Assembly: GCA_905215045.1 (NCBI GenBank)
Contig: CAJMOO010000024.1
Coordinates: forward strand, 1 to 25,483
DNA from: an uncultured bacterium
GTDB taxonomy: Bacteria > Bacillota_A > Clostridia > Lachnospirales > Lachnospiraceae
Direction of reading: 5' to 3'
DNA: 25,483 bases
The position numbers and the translations under genes are program-made. Positions 6,773-14,937 of this stretch are shown here, in pieces. The notes beneath the pieces are model-generated. The model worked only from the letters and a program-made list of their open reading frames with translations. It made no database searches and was not told the DNA's origin. Within the stretch, counting starts at the first letter, position 1, and every line of letters starts with the position of its first letter.

Positions 6773-7543
6773 ATGAGAAAGATCATAGCAGCAGGATGTC
6801 TGATGGCAGCCATGACACTTTGTGTTGGGTGTTCATCTGCAAAAGACGGCAGCAAAGATACAACAAAAGCAACAACAGAAACAAAGATGAAAGTGCAATC
6901 AAAATATAAAGTACCAAAGATCACAGCAGCAAAGAAAACAGACCAACTTGCGGATGCACAAAAGGGAGAAACGATCGTCACTATGAAAGTCAAAGGCTAT
7001 GGAGAAATGCAGTTTAAGTTCTTCATGAAGAAAGCGCCTTTGGCCGTGAAGAATTTTGTAACTCTTGCATCGAATGGATACTTTGATGGACAGATCTTTC
7101 ACAGAGTCATCAATGATTTTATGATCCAGAGTGGAGATCCAACAGGAACAGGAACAGGCGGAGAAAGTATTTGGGGAGAAGACTTTGATAATGAAGTATG
7201 TGAGGAACTTCTGCCTCTTCGCGGTTCTTTATGTATGGCAAATTCCGGAGCAGATACGAATGGAAGTCAGTTTTTTATCGTGCAGGCGAAAGCAGATACA
7301 GCGAAGAAAGGTCTGGAAGAAGGGAATGTAGAGCTCACAAAGAAACAACAAGCGTTATTCTTGGATCAGGGTGGATATCCATCCTTAACAGGAAGCTATA
7401 CTGTGTTTGGACAAATGATCAATGGATATGATGTGTTAGATAAGATTTCAGGATGCAAGACACAAGATAATGGAAGTGGAGAAGTAAGCCAGCCAGTGAA
7501 GAAAGTTGTAATAGAGAAAATGACTGTTTCAAATGCAGAATAA
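6773..7543 (+). CDS. Cyclophilin-type peptidyl-prolyl isomerase, predicted lipoprotein
   Basis: The enzyme catalyses cis-trans isomerisation of prolyl bonds and probably helps fold exported proteins at the outer membrane face. The 256-residue protein starts with a lipoprotein-like signal (MRKIIAAGCLMAAMTLCVGC), with Cys20 the likely lipid anchor although the -3 residue is Cys rather than Leu. A Lys/Thr-rich linker follows. The cyclophilin domain has FHRVINDFMIQSGDPTGTG (active-site Arg, Phe and Gln), the ANSGADTNGSQFFI core and FGQMINGYDVLDKI. An insertion of about 25 residues (AKKGLEEGNVELTKKQQALF) interrupts the domain. The ATG at 6773 has AAAGGAAAG upstream; a GTG at 6728 overlapping the previous stop lacks a ribosome site and would spoil the signal peptide. 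Confidence 0.92.
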   Translation: MRKIIAAGCLMAAMTLCVGCSSAKDGSKDTTKATTETKMKVQSKYKVPKITAAKKTDQLADAQKGETIVTMKVKGYGEMQFKFFMKKAPLAVKNFVTLASNGYFDGQIFHRVINDFMIQSGDPTGTGTGGESIWGEDFDNEVCEELLPLRGSLCMANSGADTNGSQFFIVQAKADTAKKGLEEGNVELTKKQQALFLDQGGYPSLTGSYTVFGQMINGYDVLDKISGCKTQDNGSGEVSQPVKKVVIEKMTVSNAE

Positions 7544-7566
7544 ATTAGAGGAAAACAGGTGGTTAT

Positions 7567-8958
7567 ATGCTGATCGTTGCACTTGATACTTCAAAAAAAG
7601 AGCCGTTATATGAGCAGATTTATAATTCTATCAAAGAAGAAATTATAACAGGAGTTTTGCCCTTTGGGGCCAGACTCCCTTCTGCAAGGAGACTTTCCAA
7701 ACATTTAGATGTCAGCAGGAATACTGTGGACACTGCATATGCACAGCTTTGTGCAGAAGGATATATTGAATCAAAACCAAAACGTGGTTTCTTTGTCTGT
7801 CAGGTAGAAGAACTGGCAGAGCTTCACATTCCAGTTAAGATCGAAGAAGAGGAAGAAGAAATACGACCAGAGAAGATACCATACGACTTTTCATCAGCAG
7901 GAGTTGATATGGAACAGTTTCCTTATCATATCTGGAGAAAACTACTAAAAGAGATCATGATCAATGATAACAGTGAGTTATTTCAAAAGGGGAATTTTCA
8001 AGGAGATTTGGAATTGCGCAAAGCGATCATGTATTATCTGAGACAATCCAGAGGTGTTCATGTTCATGCCAGCCAAATCGTAGTGGCAGCAGGAATGGAG
8101 AATCTGCTATTTTTACTACGTCAGATTTTAGGAGAAAAAGTTTCCATTGGAATTGAAAATCCAGTTTACAAAAATGCGTATGAAATCTTAAAGGAATTGG
8201 ATTTTAAGATTCATCCGATCTCCATGGACGAAAGTGGAATGTGTGTAGAACAATTGCAGAAAACAGATGCGAACTTAGCATATGTAACCCCGGCACACCA
8301 ATATCCCACAGGCGTGATCATGCCAATAGGGCGAAGAAGTCAATTATTAGGATGGGCTAAAAAAGATCCAGATCATTATATTATCGAAGATGATTATGAC
8401 AGCGAGTTCAGATATCATGGAAAACCAATTCCAGCGATGCAGGGATTAGATGATGGAGAAAATGTGATCTACATGGGAACATTTTCAAAAGCGATCGCAC
8501 CAGCGATCCGAGCAAGTTATATGGTGCTCCCAAAGAAACTTGCAAAGAGATATCAGCAGATTGGCCAGACATTTTCCTGTGCAGTATCAAGGATTGATCA
8601 GAAAGTTTTGACGCTGTTTCTGACAGAAGGGCATTTTGAACGACATTTAAACCGTATGAGGAATATTTATAAAGAGAAACATGATCTATTGATCAAAGAA
8701 ATTAAGAAGTTAAACTCCGATATTCAAATATATGGTCATGGAGCAGGAGCACATATCATCGTAAGATTCCCTGTCAGTGATCAAAAAGAGTTTCAAAAAA
8801 AATTAAGACAAAAAGGCGTGATGATCTATCCGCTCTCATGGTATTATATAGAAGGAAAACCATTGAAAGAAGAATATATTTTGGGGTTTACGAGAATGAA
8901 AAAAGAAGATATGATAAAAGGGATTGAAATTATAGGAGAAGTACTCTATTCAAAGTGA
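7567..8958 (+). CDS. MocR/PdxR-type transcription regulator (GntR-aminotransferase fusion)
   Basis: MocR proteins join a GntR winged helix to a class I aminotransferase-like domain that binds pyridoxal phosphate and senses a metabolite. The winged helix covers about residues 10-78 (PLYEQIYNSIKEEI, SRNTVDTAYAQLCAEGYIESK). An acidic linker (85-105) leads to the aminotransferase fold with TPAHQYPTG, EDDYDSEF (275-282) and Lys308 in GTFSKAIAPAIR, the expected Schiff-base lysine. Length (463) is typical. No pdxS/pdxT gene is nearby, so it need not be the vitamin B6 regulator PdxR; its target may be its own operon. It starts 23 bases after the isomerase gene and ends 19 bases before the clpX-like start. 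Confidence 0.93.
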   Translation: MLIVALDTSKKEPLYEQIYNSIKEEIITGVLPFGARLPSARRLSKHLDVSRNTVDTAYAQLCAEGYIESKPKRGFFVCQVEELAELHIPVKIEEEEEEIRPEKIPYDFSSAGVDMEQFPYHIWRKLLKEIMINDNSELFQKGNFQGDLELRKAIMYYLRQSRGVHVHASQIVVAAGMENLLFLLRQILGEKVSIGIENPVYKNAYEILKELDFKIHPISMDESGMCVEQLQKTDANLAYVTPAHQYPTGVIMPIGRRSQLLGWAKKDPDHYIIEDDYDSEFRYHGKPIPAMQGLDDGENVIYMGTFSKAIAPAIRASYMVLPKKLAKRYQQIGQTFSCAVSRIDQKVLTLFLTEGHFERHLNRMRNIYKEKHDLLIKEIKKLNSDIQIYGHGAGAHIIVRFPVSDQKEFQKKLRQKGVMIYPLSWYYIEGKPLKEEYILGFTRMKKEDMIKGIEIIGEVLYSK

Positions 8959-8977
8959 GAAAGTGGAGGACAATCAT

Positions 8978-10363
8978 ATGTCAGAAGAGAAAAATCAAAA
9001 TGAGATTGAGGAAGTAACAAATGAGGATGAACACAAAGATGTGGAACATTACTGCTATCTTTGCAGACGTCCGGAATCTGCAGCCGGTAAGATGTTAGAA
9101 CTTCCGAATAATATTTTTATATGTACAGATTGTATGCAGAGGACATTAAATTCTATGGGCAATGGTCAGTTTGGATTTATTGACGCAAGAAATATGGATC
9201 TTGACAGCATGGATATCACAAAGATGATGAACGATATGCAGAGTATCCAGCCAAAAGCGGAAGTAAAGAAGAAAAAGAAAGACAAAAAAGAAGAGCCAGA
9301 GTTTACATTAAAAGATATTCCAGCACCACATCAGATCAAGGCAATGCTGGATGAATATGTTATTGGACAGGATTATGCGAAGAAAGTTATGTCTGTTGCT
9401 GTATACAATCATTATAAACGAGTGGTTACAAACACAATGGATGAGATCGAAATCGATAAATCGAATATGCTGATGATCGGGCCAACAGGAAGTGGTAAAA
9501 CATATCTGGTCAAGACACTTGCAAGACTGTTAAAAGTACCACTAGCGATCACAGATGCTACATCCTTAACAGAAGCAGGATATATTGGTGATGACGTAGA
9601 AAGTGTTTTATCAAAGCTCTTACAGGCGGCAGATAACGATGTAGACCGTGCAGAACATGGAATCGTATTCATTGACGAGATTGATAAGATTGCCAAGAAA
9701 CAAAATACAAACAGCAGAGATGTCAGTGGAGAATCCGTTCAGCAAGGATTGCTAAAACTCTTAGAAGGAGCAGAAGTCGAAGTGCCAGTCGGAGCTACAA
9801 GCAAGAATGCAATGGTACCACTCACAACGATCAATACAAGGAATATTCTTTTTATCTGTGGTGGAGCCTTCCCGAACTTAGAAGGAATCATCAAAAAACG
9901 TCTGATGAAGAAAACATCGATCGGATTTGGAGCAGATTTAAAAGACCGTTTTGATGAAGAAGAAAATATCATTGCACAGGTTACGAATGAAGATTTGAGA
10001 GAATATGGATTCATTCCAGAATTTATCGGAAGACTTCCAATGATATTTACATTAGAAGGACTGACAAAAGAGATGTTAGTCAAGATTCTAAAAGAACCAA
10101 AGAATGCGATCTTAAAACAGTATCAGAAGTTATTAGAATTAGATGAAGTAAAATTAGAATTCGATGAAGGGGCTCTGGAGGCTATCGCAGAACAAGCTCT
10201 GAAAAAGAAAACAGGAGCCAGAGCATTACGTGCGATCATTGAGAAATTCATGCTCGACATTATGTACGAGATACCAAAAGACGACACGATCGGAAGCGTA
10301 ACGATCACAAGAGATTATATTGAGAATCATGGAAATCCAGAGATTCATCTAAGAGATCAGTAA
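8978..10363 (+). CDS. clpX: ClpX-like AAA+ protein unfoldase
   Basis: ClpX unfolds tagged proteins and feeds them to the ClpP peptidase. The 461-residue product has an N-terminal zinc finger (Cys26, Cys29, Cys49, Cys52) and a long linker with a lysine-rich run (KKKKKDKKEE near 97-106). The AAA+ domain carries Walker A GPTGSGKT (168-175), the pore loop GYIG (201-204), Walker B IVFIDEID (229-236), the ClpP-docking IGF (315-317) and sensor-2 GAR (413-415). The usual RKH loop after GLLKLLEG is absent and reads ATSKNAM. It is longer than typical ClpX (about 420) and is not next to clpP or tig here, so it may be a second, specialised paralogue. ATG at 8978 has GTGGAGG eight bases upstream; a GTG at 8963 overlaps that site. 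Confidence 0.88.
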   Translation: MSEEKNQNEIEEVTNEDEHKDVEHYCYLCRRPESAAGKMLELPNNIFICTDCMQRTLNSMGNGQFGFIDARNMDLDSMDITKMMNDMQSIQPKAEVKKKKKDKKEEPEFTLKDIPAPHQIKAMLDEYVIGQDYAKKVMSVAVYNHYKRVVTNTMDEIEIDKSNMLMIGPTGSGKTYLVKTLARLLKVPLAITDATSLTEAGYIGDDVESVLSKLLQAADNDVDRAEHGIVFIDEIDKIAKKQNTNSRDVSGESVQQGLLKLLEGAEVEVPVGATSKNAMVPLTTINTRNILFICGGAFPNLEGIIKKRLMKKTSIGFGADLKDRFDEEENIIAQVTNEDLREYGFIPEFIGRLPMIFTLEGLTKEMLVKILKEPKNAILKQYQKLLELDEVKLEFDEGALEAIAEQALKKKTGARALRAIIEKFMLDIMYEIPKDDTIGSVTITRDYIENHGNPEIHLRDQ

Positions 10364-10393
10364 ATAAGAATGATACGCCAATATGTATAAATG

Positions 10394-10437
10394 AAATGCA
10401 GCCAGAAAGTTAAATCAATAACTGTCTGGCTGCATTT
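10394..10437. terminator. Bidirectional terminator between clpX and ilvE
   Basis: AAATGCAGCCAGA (10394-10406) pairs perfectly with TCTGGCTGCATTT (10425-10437). An inner AGTT/AACT pair extends the stem. T-rich DNA follows on the plus strand, and the minus strand ends in a short T-run. It separates two converging genes. Confidence 0.88.
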
Positions 10438-10468
10438 TATGTTATTTAATATTCTATTAACGAAAGTC

Positions 10469-11494
10469 TTATTTAATAACCTTGATCCATCCTTCAGGGG
10501 CTTCAATATGACCCATCTGGATTCCTGTTAAAGTATCGTATAATTTCTGGATGACAGGTCCCATCTTTTCCATTCCGCTTGGGAAGCAGATTTCATTACC
10601 GTGATCATAAATCTTTCCTACTGGAGAGATAACTGCGGCTGTTCCACATAATCCACATTCAGCGAAATCTTTGACTTCATCAAATAATACTTCACGTTCT
10701 TCGACTTCAAGTCCAAGGTATTCTTTGGCTACATAAACTAAAGAACGACGAGTGATAGATGGAAGGATACTGTCAGATTTAGGTGTTACAACTTTACCAT
10801 CTTTTGTAATAAAGATGAAGTTAGCTCCACCTGTTTCTTCTACTTTTGTTCTTGTTGCTGGGTCAAGATACATATTCTCATCAAATCCCTGACGATGAGC
10901 TTCCATGATTGGGTAAAGGCTCATAGCATAGTTTAATCCGGCTTTGATATTACCTGTTCCACGAGGAGCAGCACGATCATAATCACTGACACGGATAGTA
11001 ATAGGTTTAGCTCCTTCTTTGAAGTATGGTCCTACTGGTGTAGTAAAGATACGGAATTGATATTCATTTGCTGGTTTTACACCGATCACAGGATCACTTC
11101 CGAACATATAAGGACGGATATATAATGTAGCACCAGAACCGAAAGGTGGTACGAATGCTTCATTCGCTGCAACGACTTTCTCGATCGCTTCTACAAATTT
11201 ATCTTCAGGGAATACAGGCATCTCAAGTCTTCTGCATGAATCTGCCATACGGCTTGCATTTAAGTCAGGACGGAATACAACGATATGTCCATCTTCTGTT
11301 GTGTAAGCTTTCATTCCTTCAAAACATGTCTGAGCGTACTGTAATACACCGGCACATTCAGAGATTGTGATGTTGGCATCAGTTGTTAATGCTCCTTCAT
11401 CCCATGCTCCATCTTTGTAATTAGCAACAAAACGATAATCTGTTGGCATATAACCAAAACCGATGTTAGCCCAGTCGATATTTTTCTTTTCCAT
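10469..11494 (-). CDS. ilvE: Branched-chain amino acid aminotransferase
   Basis: IlvE transfers amino groups between glutamate and the 2-keto acids of leucine, isoleucine and valine, the last biosynthetic and first catabolic step. The 341-residue protein belongs to PLP fold type IV and has the class II BCAT layout: YAQTCFEGMKAY near 53-64, RPYMFG, the PLP-binding Lys184 in GTGNIKAGLNYA, and EETGGANFIF in the cofactor region. The ATG at 11494 is preceded by AAAGGAAG at a somewhat long distance (about 12 bases). It has its own promoter and no T-box or obvious leucine-rich leader peptide. The gene stands alone, without ilv/leu partners in the window. Confidence 0.96.
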   Translation of the reverse strand: MEKKNIDWANIGFGYMPTDYRFVANYKDGAWDEGALTTDANITISECAGVLQYAQTCFEGMKAYTTEDGHIVVFRPDLNASRMADSCRRLEMPVFPEDKFVEAIEKVVAANEAFVPPFGSGATLYIRPYMFGSDPVIGVKPANEYQFRIFTTPVGPYFKEGAKPITIRVSDYDRAAPRGTGNIKAGLNYAMSLYPIMEAHRQGFDENMYLDPATRTKVEETGGANFIFITKDGKVVTPKSDSILPSITRRSLVYVAKEYLGLEVEEREVLFDEVKDFAECGLCGTAAVISPVGKIYDHGNEICFPSGMEKMGPVIQKLYDTLTGIQMGHIEAPEGWIKVIK

Positions 11495-11533
11495 AATATT
11501 AATGCACTTCCTTTTATTCGTATTGTAGAGTCG

Positions 11534-11560
11534 TTAGCCAGTCTATAGATGGTCGGCTAA
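11534..11560 (-). repeat. Small hairpin in the ilvE 5' leader
   Basis: TTAGCC (11534-11539) pairs with GGCTAA (11555-11560), with TCTATAGA in the loop region. It lies in the predicted untranslated leader of ilvE, about 40 bases before the start codon. There is no T-run, and no role can be assigned. Confidence 0.4.
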
Positions 11561-11577
11561 AAATTCTTATTGCTAAC

Positions 11578-11606
11578 AGTTTACACCTGAATATTTATAA
11601 CGTCAA
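11578..11606 (-). promoter_or_regulatory. Promoter of ilvE
   Basis: On the minus strand TTGACG (11606-11601) and TAAACT (11583-11578) are spaced by 17 bp. The -35 box lies within ten bases of the stop codon of the lipoprotein gene upstream, and no hairpin terminator is visible between the two genes, so partial co-transcription is possible. Confidence 0.6.
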
Positions 11607-11612
11607 GAGATT

Positions 11613-12671
11613 TTATGCATCGTAACCATGAATGTTTTTCACCGATGGACCATATGTGAGTCCAACACCCTGAGAGCTGTTTGGTCCTTTTGGATATCCA
11701 ATACCACTGTAATAAATATAATAAATTCCATTTTCCACAAAAAAGCTGCTACGGTAAATACCACGGTTGTCCCATGCTTTTTCCTTTTCAGATGGTTTTA
11801 AGATCGTAATACATTTCTTAAAATCATGCTCATTTTTGGATGAAGTATAATAAAGATTCATTTCCCGATGCCTATGCCCTTTGTAGAAGGCAACGACGAG
11901 CATTTCATAGCCTTTCTCTGTATGAATGACATCCAGATGCCAGCTTCGAAGTCTGTCAGATGGATATTTTAACTGAATCGTGCTTGGAGTTGTCCAATGA
12001 AAACCATCTTTACTTTCACGGTATAAAACAGGGAATTTTCTTTTACAGTTGACAGTCCACATCTTATATCGTCCGTTTTCATAAATGATCGCCGGACTTA
12101 GAATACGATCAGTGCGTGCATCGGAAACCAATACATTCTGAGCTTTACTCCAGTGGATACCATCGGTTGTTGTACGTTTCATGATCTTATCGATCCTGGT
12201 ACGATTATCGACTTGGCGCCAGTAACATTCTAAGGTATCGATGTCTTTTCTATATACAAGATGGGTATCTGAATTATACTGTTTGTCAGGGTCTTCAAAT
12301 GGGGTCAATGGATCTAGTGAAACAGCTTTTCCCTCTCCTTCAAATGGCTTCCAATGAATCCTGTCATTGGAGACACAGACGTGTGGATTTTCTTTTCGCT
12401 GATCTGCACCTGGATATGGAGTGTATGCCATCCAATAGCGATAGCCGTTCCATGGTTTTTCAAAGTTTAAGACTTTTGGGTGAAATGCCTGATCATCACC
12501 GTAAGAACTGATGATATCAAGTTTTGATCTGCAAAGTTTCCTCTCCCAAGAGGCACTTGTTTTGGCAGGTTTATCAATTTCTGCCTGTGTGTTTTTTGGT
12601 GCACAAGAAGATGTGATGATCAATAAAGCTAAGATCATCACCAGTGCAATGCTTTTGTTCTTTTTTAACAT
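11613..12671 (-). CDS. Lipoprotein with glycosidase-like beta-propeller fold
   Basis: The 352-residue product begins with a lipoprotein signal (hydrophobic core, then ITSSC with Cys23 as likely anchor) and should be surface-attached. The rest consists of repeated blades with recurring SxDxxHW/DGIHW-type strands, such as CVSNDRIHWKPF, RTTTDGIHWSKA and RESKDGFHWTTP. This is the pattern of five-bladed propellers in GH43/GH32/GH130-like glycosidases and related sugar-binding proteins. I cannot assign catalytic residues or a substrate. Candidate acidic residues are the DD near the start of the propeller (SSYGDDQAFHP) and the E/D within later blades. The ATG at 12671 follows AAGGAGGAG. It appears monocistronic, with an unusual 5' hairpin. 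Confidence 0.7.
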   Translation of the reverse strand: MLKKNKSIALVMILALLIITSSCAPKNTQAEIDKPAKTSASWERKLCRSKLDIISSYGDDQAFHPKVLNFEKPWNGYRYWMAYTPYPGADQRKENPHVCVSNDRIHWKPFEGEGKAVSLDPLTPFEDPDKQYNSDTHLVYRKDIDTLECYWRQVDNRTRIDKIMKRTTTDGIHWSKAQNVLVSDARTDRILSPAIIYENGRYKMWTVNCKRKFPVLYRESKDGFHWTTPSTIQLKYPSDRLRSWHLDVIHTEKGYEMLVVAFYKGHRHREMNLYYTSSKNEHDFKKCITILKPSEKEKAWDNRGIYRSSFFVENGIYYIYYSGIGYPKGPNSSQGVGLTYGPSVKNIHGYDA

Positions 12672-12685
12672 AATCTCCTCCTTAT

Positions 12686-12756
12686 TGTAAACAGTCCTTG
12701 TAAATGAGAATGTAAGACCTGATGATTTTACATAGATTTAACAAAGACTGTTTACA
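12686..12756 (-). promoter_or_regulatory. Long-range 5' UTR hairpin before the lipoprotein gene
   Basis: TGTAAACAGTCCTTGT (12686-12701) and ACAAAGACTGTTTACA (12741-12756) are complementary over 16 bases with one mismatch (11 perfect at the outer end), separated by 39 bases. In the minus-strand transcript the stem forms near the 5' end and closes three bases before the AAGGAGGAG ribosome site. As DNA the two copies could also be paired operator sites. Confidence 0.6.
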
Positions 12757-12764
12757 GTATAACA
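12756..12764 (-). promoter_or_regulatory. Extended -10 promoter of the lipoprotein gene
   Basis: On the minus strand the sequence reads TGTTATACT, a TG-extended -10 box. No good -35 box is found 17 bp upstream. Transcription would start close to the outer end of the inverted repeat at 12741-12756, so the exact start decides how much of the stem forms. Confidence 0.4.
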
Positions 12765-12822
12765 TAAGAAAAAGCTTTGTTTTCATAAAAGTATAATAAT
12801 TAAGGAAAATGAAAGAAAGTTA

Positions 12823-12852
12823 TTGGGAAAGTATGAAAAATAATGCTATAAT
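12823..12852 (+). promoter_or_regulatory. Promoter of fbp
   Basis: TTGGGA (12823-12828) and TATAAT (12847-12852) are 18 bp apart. The -10 box is preceded by TGC (12844-12846), an extended -10 that compensates for the imperfect -35. The start codon is about 40 bases downstream of the expected transcription start. Confidence 0.6.
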
Positions 12853-12897
12853 ATTACAGAACAATAAAAAAAGCGTAAACGAAAGGGGAGCCTTCTC

Positions 12898-14853
12898 ATG
12901 GACCAGATGAAGTATCTAAAGGAACTGGCAGTGCGTTATCCAAATGTCGCAGCTGCTTCAACAGAGATCATCAATCTTCAGGCAATCTTGCATCTTCCCA
13001 AAGGAACAGAGCATTATGTTTCTGATGTTCACGGCGAATATGAGAAATTCAGCCATATCATAAGGAATGGATCAGGAGCGATCCGAAGCAGGATTGAAGA
13101 TGAATTTGGGAATACACTGACAACAAAGCAAAAGAAAAATCTGGCATCAGTTATTTATTATCCGGAGCAGAAGATGGATTTAATGGAGGAAGAATTACCA
13201 AAGAATTTCCTTCTTGAATGGCAGCATGATACGATGGTACGTCTGGTTCATGTTGCAAGATCAGTCGGGAATAAATATACAAGATCAAAAGTAAGGAAAG
13301 CAATGTCACCAGAATTTGCCTATGTGATGGAAGAATTGATGGTAGAACACCGGAGAGCTGATAAGAAACGCTATGTAGAGCAGATTCTTGAGACGATCAT
13401 CATGACAGGAAGGGTCAGACAGTTTATTGCAGCGATGGCCCATCTGATCCAGGATCTGACGATCGATCATCTGCATGTGATCGGAGATATTTACGATAGA
13501 GGATCTGGTCCACACAGGATCATGGACTGCATCATGAAGACAGCGAATGTTGATATTCAGTGGGGAAATCACGATATTTTATGGATGGGAGCTGCATCTG
13601 GGCACCGCGCATGTATTTGTAATGTTGTAAGAATCTGTGCAAGATACAATAATCTGGATGTTTTGGAAAATGGTTATGGCATCAATCTGATCCCGCTGGC
13701 AAGATTTGCATTGGAGTGTTACAAAGATGATGAATGTGAATTATTCCATGCATCTGGAGAAGTGGATGAGAGTAATATCAGAGAAGAAGAATTGAATAAG
13801 AAGATGCACAAAGCCATTGCGATCATGCAGTTTAAAGTAGAAGGTCAATTGATCAAACGCCGTCCAGACTTTTTGATGGATCAAAGATTACTATTAGACA
13901 AGATCGACTATGAAAAAGGAACGATCACATTAGATGGAAAAGAATATGAATTAAAAGATAAGAATTTTCCAACGATCGATCCAAATGATCCATATAAATT
14001 GACCAAAGAAGAAGAATATGTGATGGAACATCTGGTAACTGTATTTAAATATTGTGCTTATCTTCAGGAACATATAAGATTCTTATTTGCAAAAGGACAC
14101 TTATACAAGGTGTTCAATGGAATGCTTCTATATCATGGCTGTGTACCGCTAAACGAAGATGGAACATTTCGTGAAGTAGAGATTGAAGGAAGAAAGTACG
14201 CAGGGAAGGAACTTTATGACGTCTTAGAACATCTGGCAAGACAGGGTTATTATGAAGAAAAAGATATGAAATCCAGAAAATATGGACAAGACATCATGTG
14301 GTTCATCTGGTCAAATGAAAACTCACCAGTCTACGGAAAAGCAAAGATGGCAACGTTTGAGCGCTATTTCTTGGACGATGCAGATCTTAAGAAAGAAAAG
14401 AAAGACTATTACTATCAGTGGTATGAAAATGAAGCAGTGATCAACCAGATCTTAGAAGAATTCGGATTAGATACATCGACAGGCAAGATTGTAAACGGGC
14501 ATATGCCAGTAGCAGTAAAGAAAGGCGAAAGCCCGATCAAATGTGGAGGAAAGCTATTTGTCATTGATGGTGGATTCTCGAAAGCATATCAGAAGACAAC
14601 AGGGATCGCAGGTTATACCTTAGTGTCTAATTCTTACGGATTAAAACTCGTAGCACACGAACCATTTGTATCAAGAACTACAGCGATCAGAGAGGAAACA
14701 GATATCCATTCAGATACGATCGTTATTAATAAGGTAACGAAACGTAAATGTGTTATGGATACTGATAATGGCAAGGCACTGCAGGAGAAAGTGGCAGATC
14801 TTGAACAGTTATTATGGGCTTATCAGAAGGGACTTATTACGGAGCGTATTTAA
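12898..14853 (+). CDS. fbp: Fructose-1,6-bisphosphatase, class III
   Basis: The enzyme hydrolyses fructose 1,6-bisphosphate to fructose 6-phosphate, the committed step of gluconeogenesis. The 651-residue length matches the Firmicutes class III enzyme, which is unrelated in fold to classes I and II. It carries the calcineurin-like metallophosphatase motifs: SDVHGEY with Asp43 and His45, GDIYDRG with Asp197 and Asp200, and GNHD at 223-226. Further metal-binding histidines are expected in the C-terminal half, for instance VNGHMPV. The ATG at 12898 follows GGGGAG. It is probably transcribed alone; the protease gene downstream has its own promoter, and no terminator is visible between them. Confidence 0.96.
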   Translation: MDQMKYLKELAVRYPNVAAASTEIINLQAILHLPKGTEHYVSDVHGEYEKFSHIIRNGSGAIRSRIEDEFGNTLTTKQKKNLASVIYYPEQKMDLMEEELPKNFLLEWQHDTMVRLVHVARSVGNKYTRSKVRKAMSPEFAYVMEELMVEHRRADKKRYVEQILETIIMTGRVRQFIAAMAHLIQDLTIDHLHVIGDIYDRGSGPHRIMDCIMKTANVDIQWGNHDILWMGAASGHRACICNVVRICARYNNLDVLENGYGINLIPLARFALECYKDDECELFHASGEVDESNIREEELNKKMHKAIAIMQFKVEGQLIKRRPDFLMDQRLLLDKIDYEKGTITLDGKEYELKDKNFPTIDPNDPYKLTKEEEYVMEHLVTVFKYCAYLQEHIRFLFAKGHLYKVFNGMLLYHGCVPLNEDGTFREVEIEGRKYAGKELYDVLEHLARQGYYEEKDMKSRKYGQDIMWFIWSNENSPVYGKAKMATFERYFLDDADLKKEKKDYYYQWYENEAVINQILEEFGLDTSTGKIVNGHMPVAVKKGESPIKCGGKLFVIDGGFSKAYQKTTGIAGYTLVSNSYGLKLVAHEPFVSRTTAIREETDIHSDTIVINKVTKRKCVMDTDNGKALQEKVADLEQLLWAYQKGLITERI

Positions 14854-14886
14854 ATTAATTTTCATAAATTGTATCATACACATAGA

Positions 14887-14915
14887 TTAACAGATGGAAA
14901 TTGGGTGCATAAACT
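14887..14915 (+). promoter_or_regulatory. Promoter of the subtilase gene
   Basis: TTAACA (14887-14892) and TAAACT (14910-14915) are separated by 17 bp, followed by a short leader with the ribosome site GAGGT and the ATG at 14938. Confidence 0.5.
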
Positions 14916-14937
14916 ATAAAAAACCTGAGGTATTCCT

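Noticed and set aside
9412..10083. Minus-strand ORFs within clpX
   Set aside because: Serine/isoleucine-rich mirror frames of a strongly conserved gene; no start signals.
11495..11612. T-box or leucine-rich attenuator before ilvE
   Set aside because: No T-box consensus, specifier stem or terminator is visible; only a short hairpin without a T-run.
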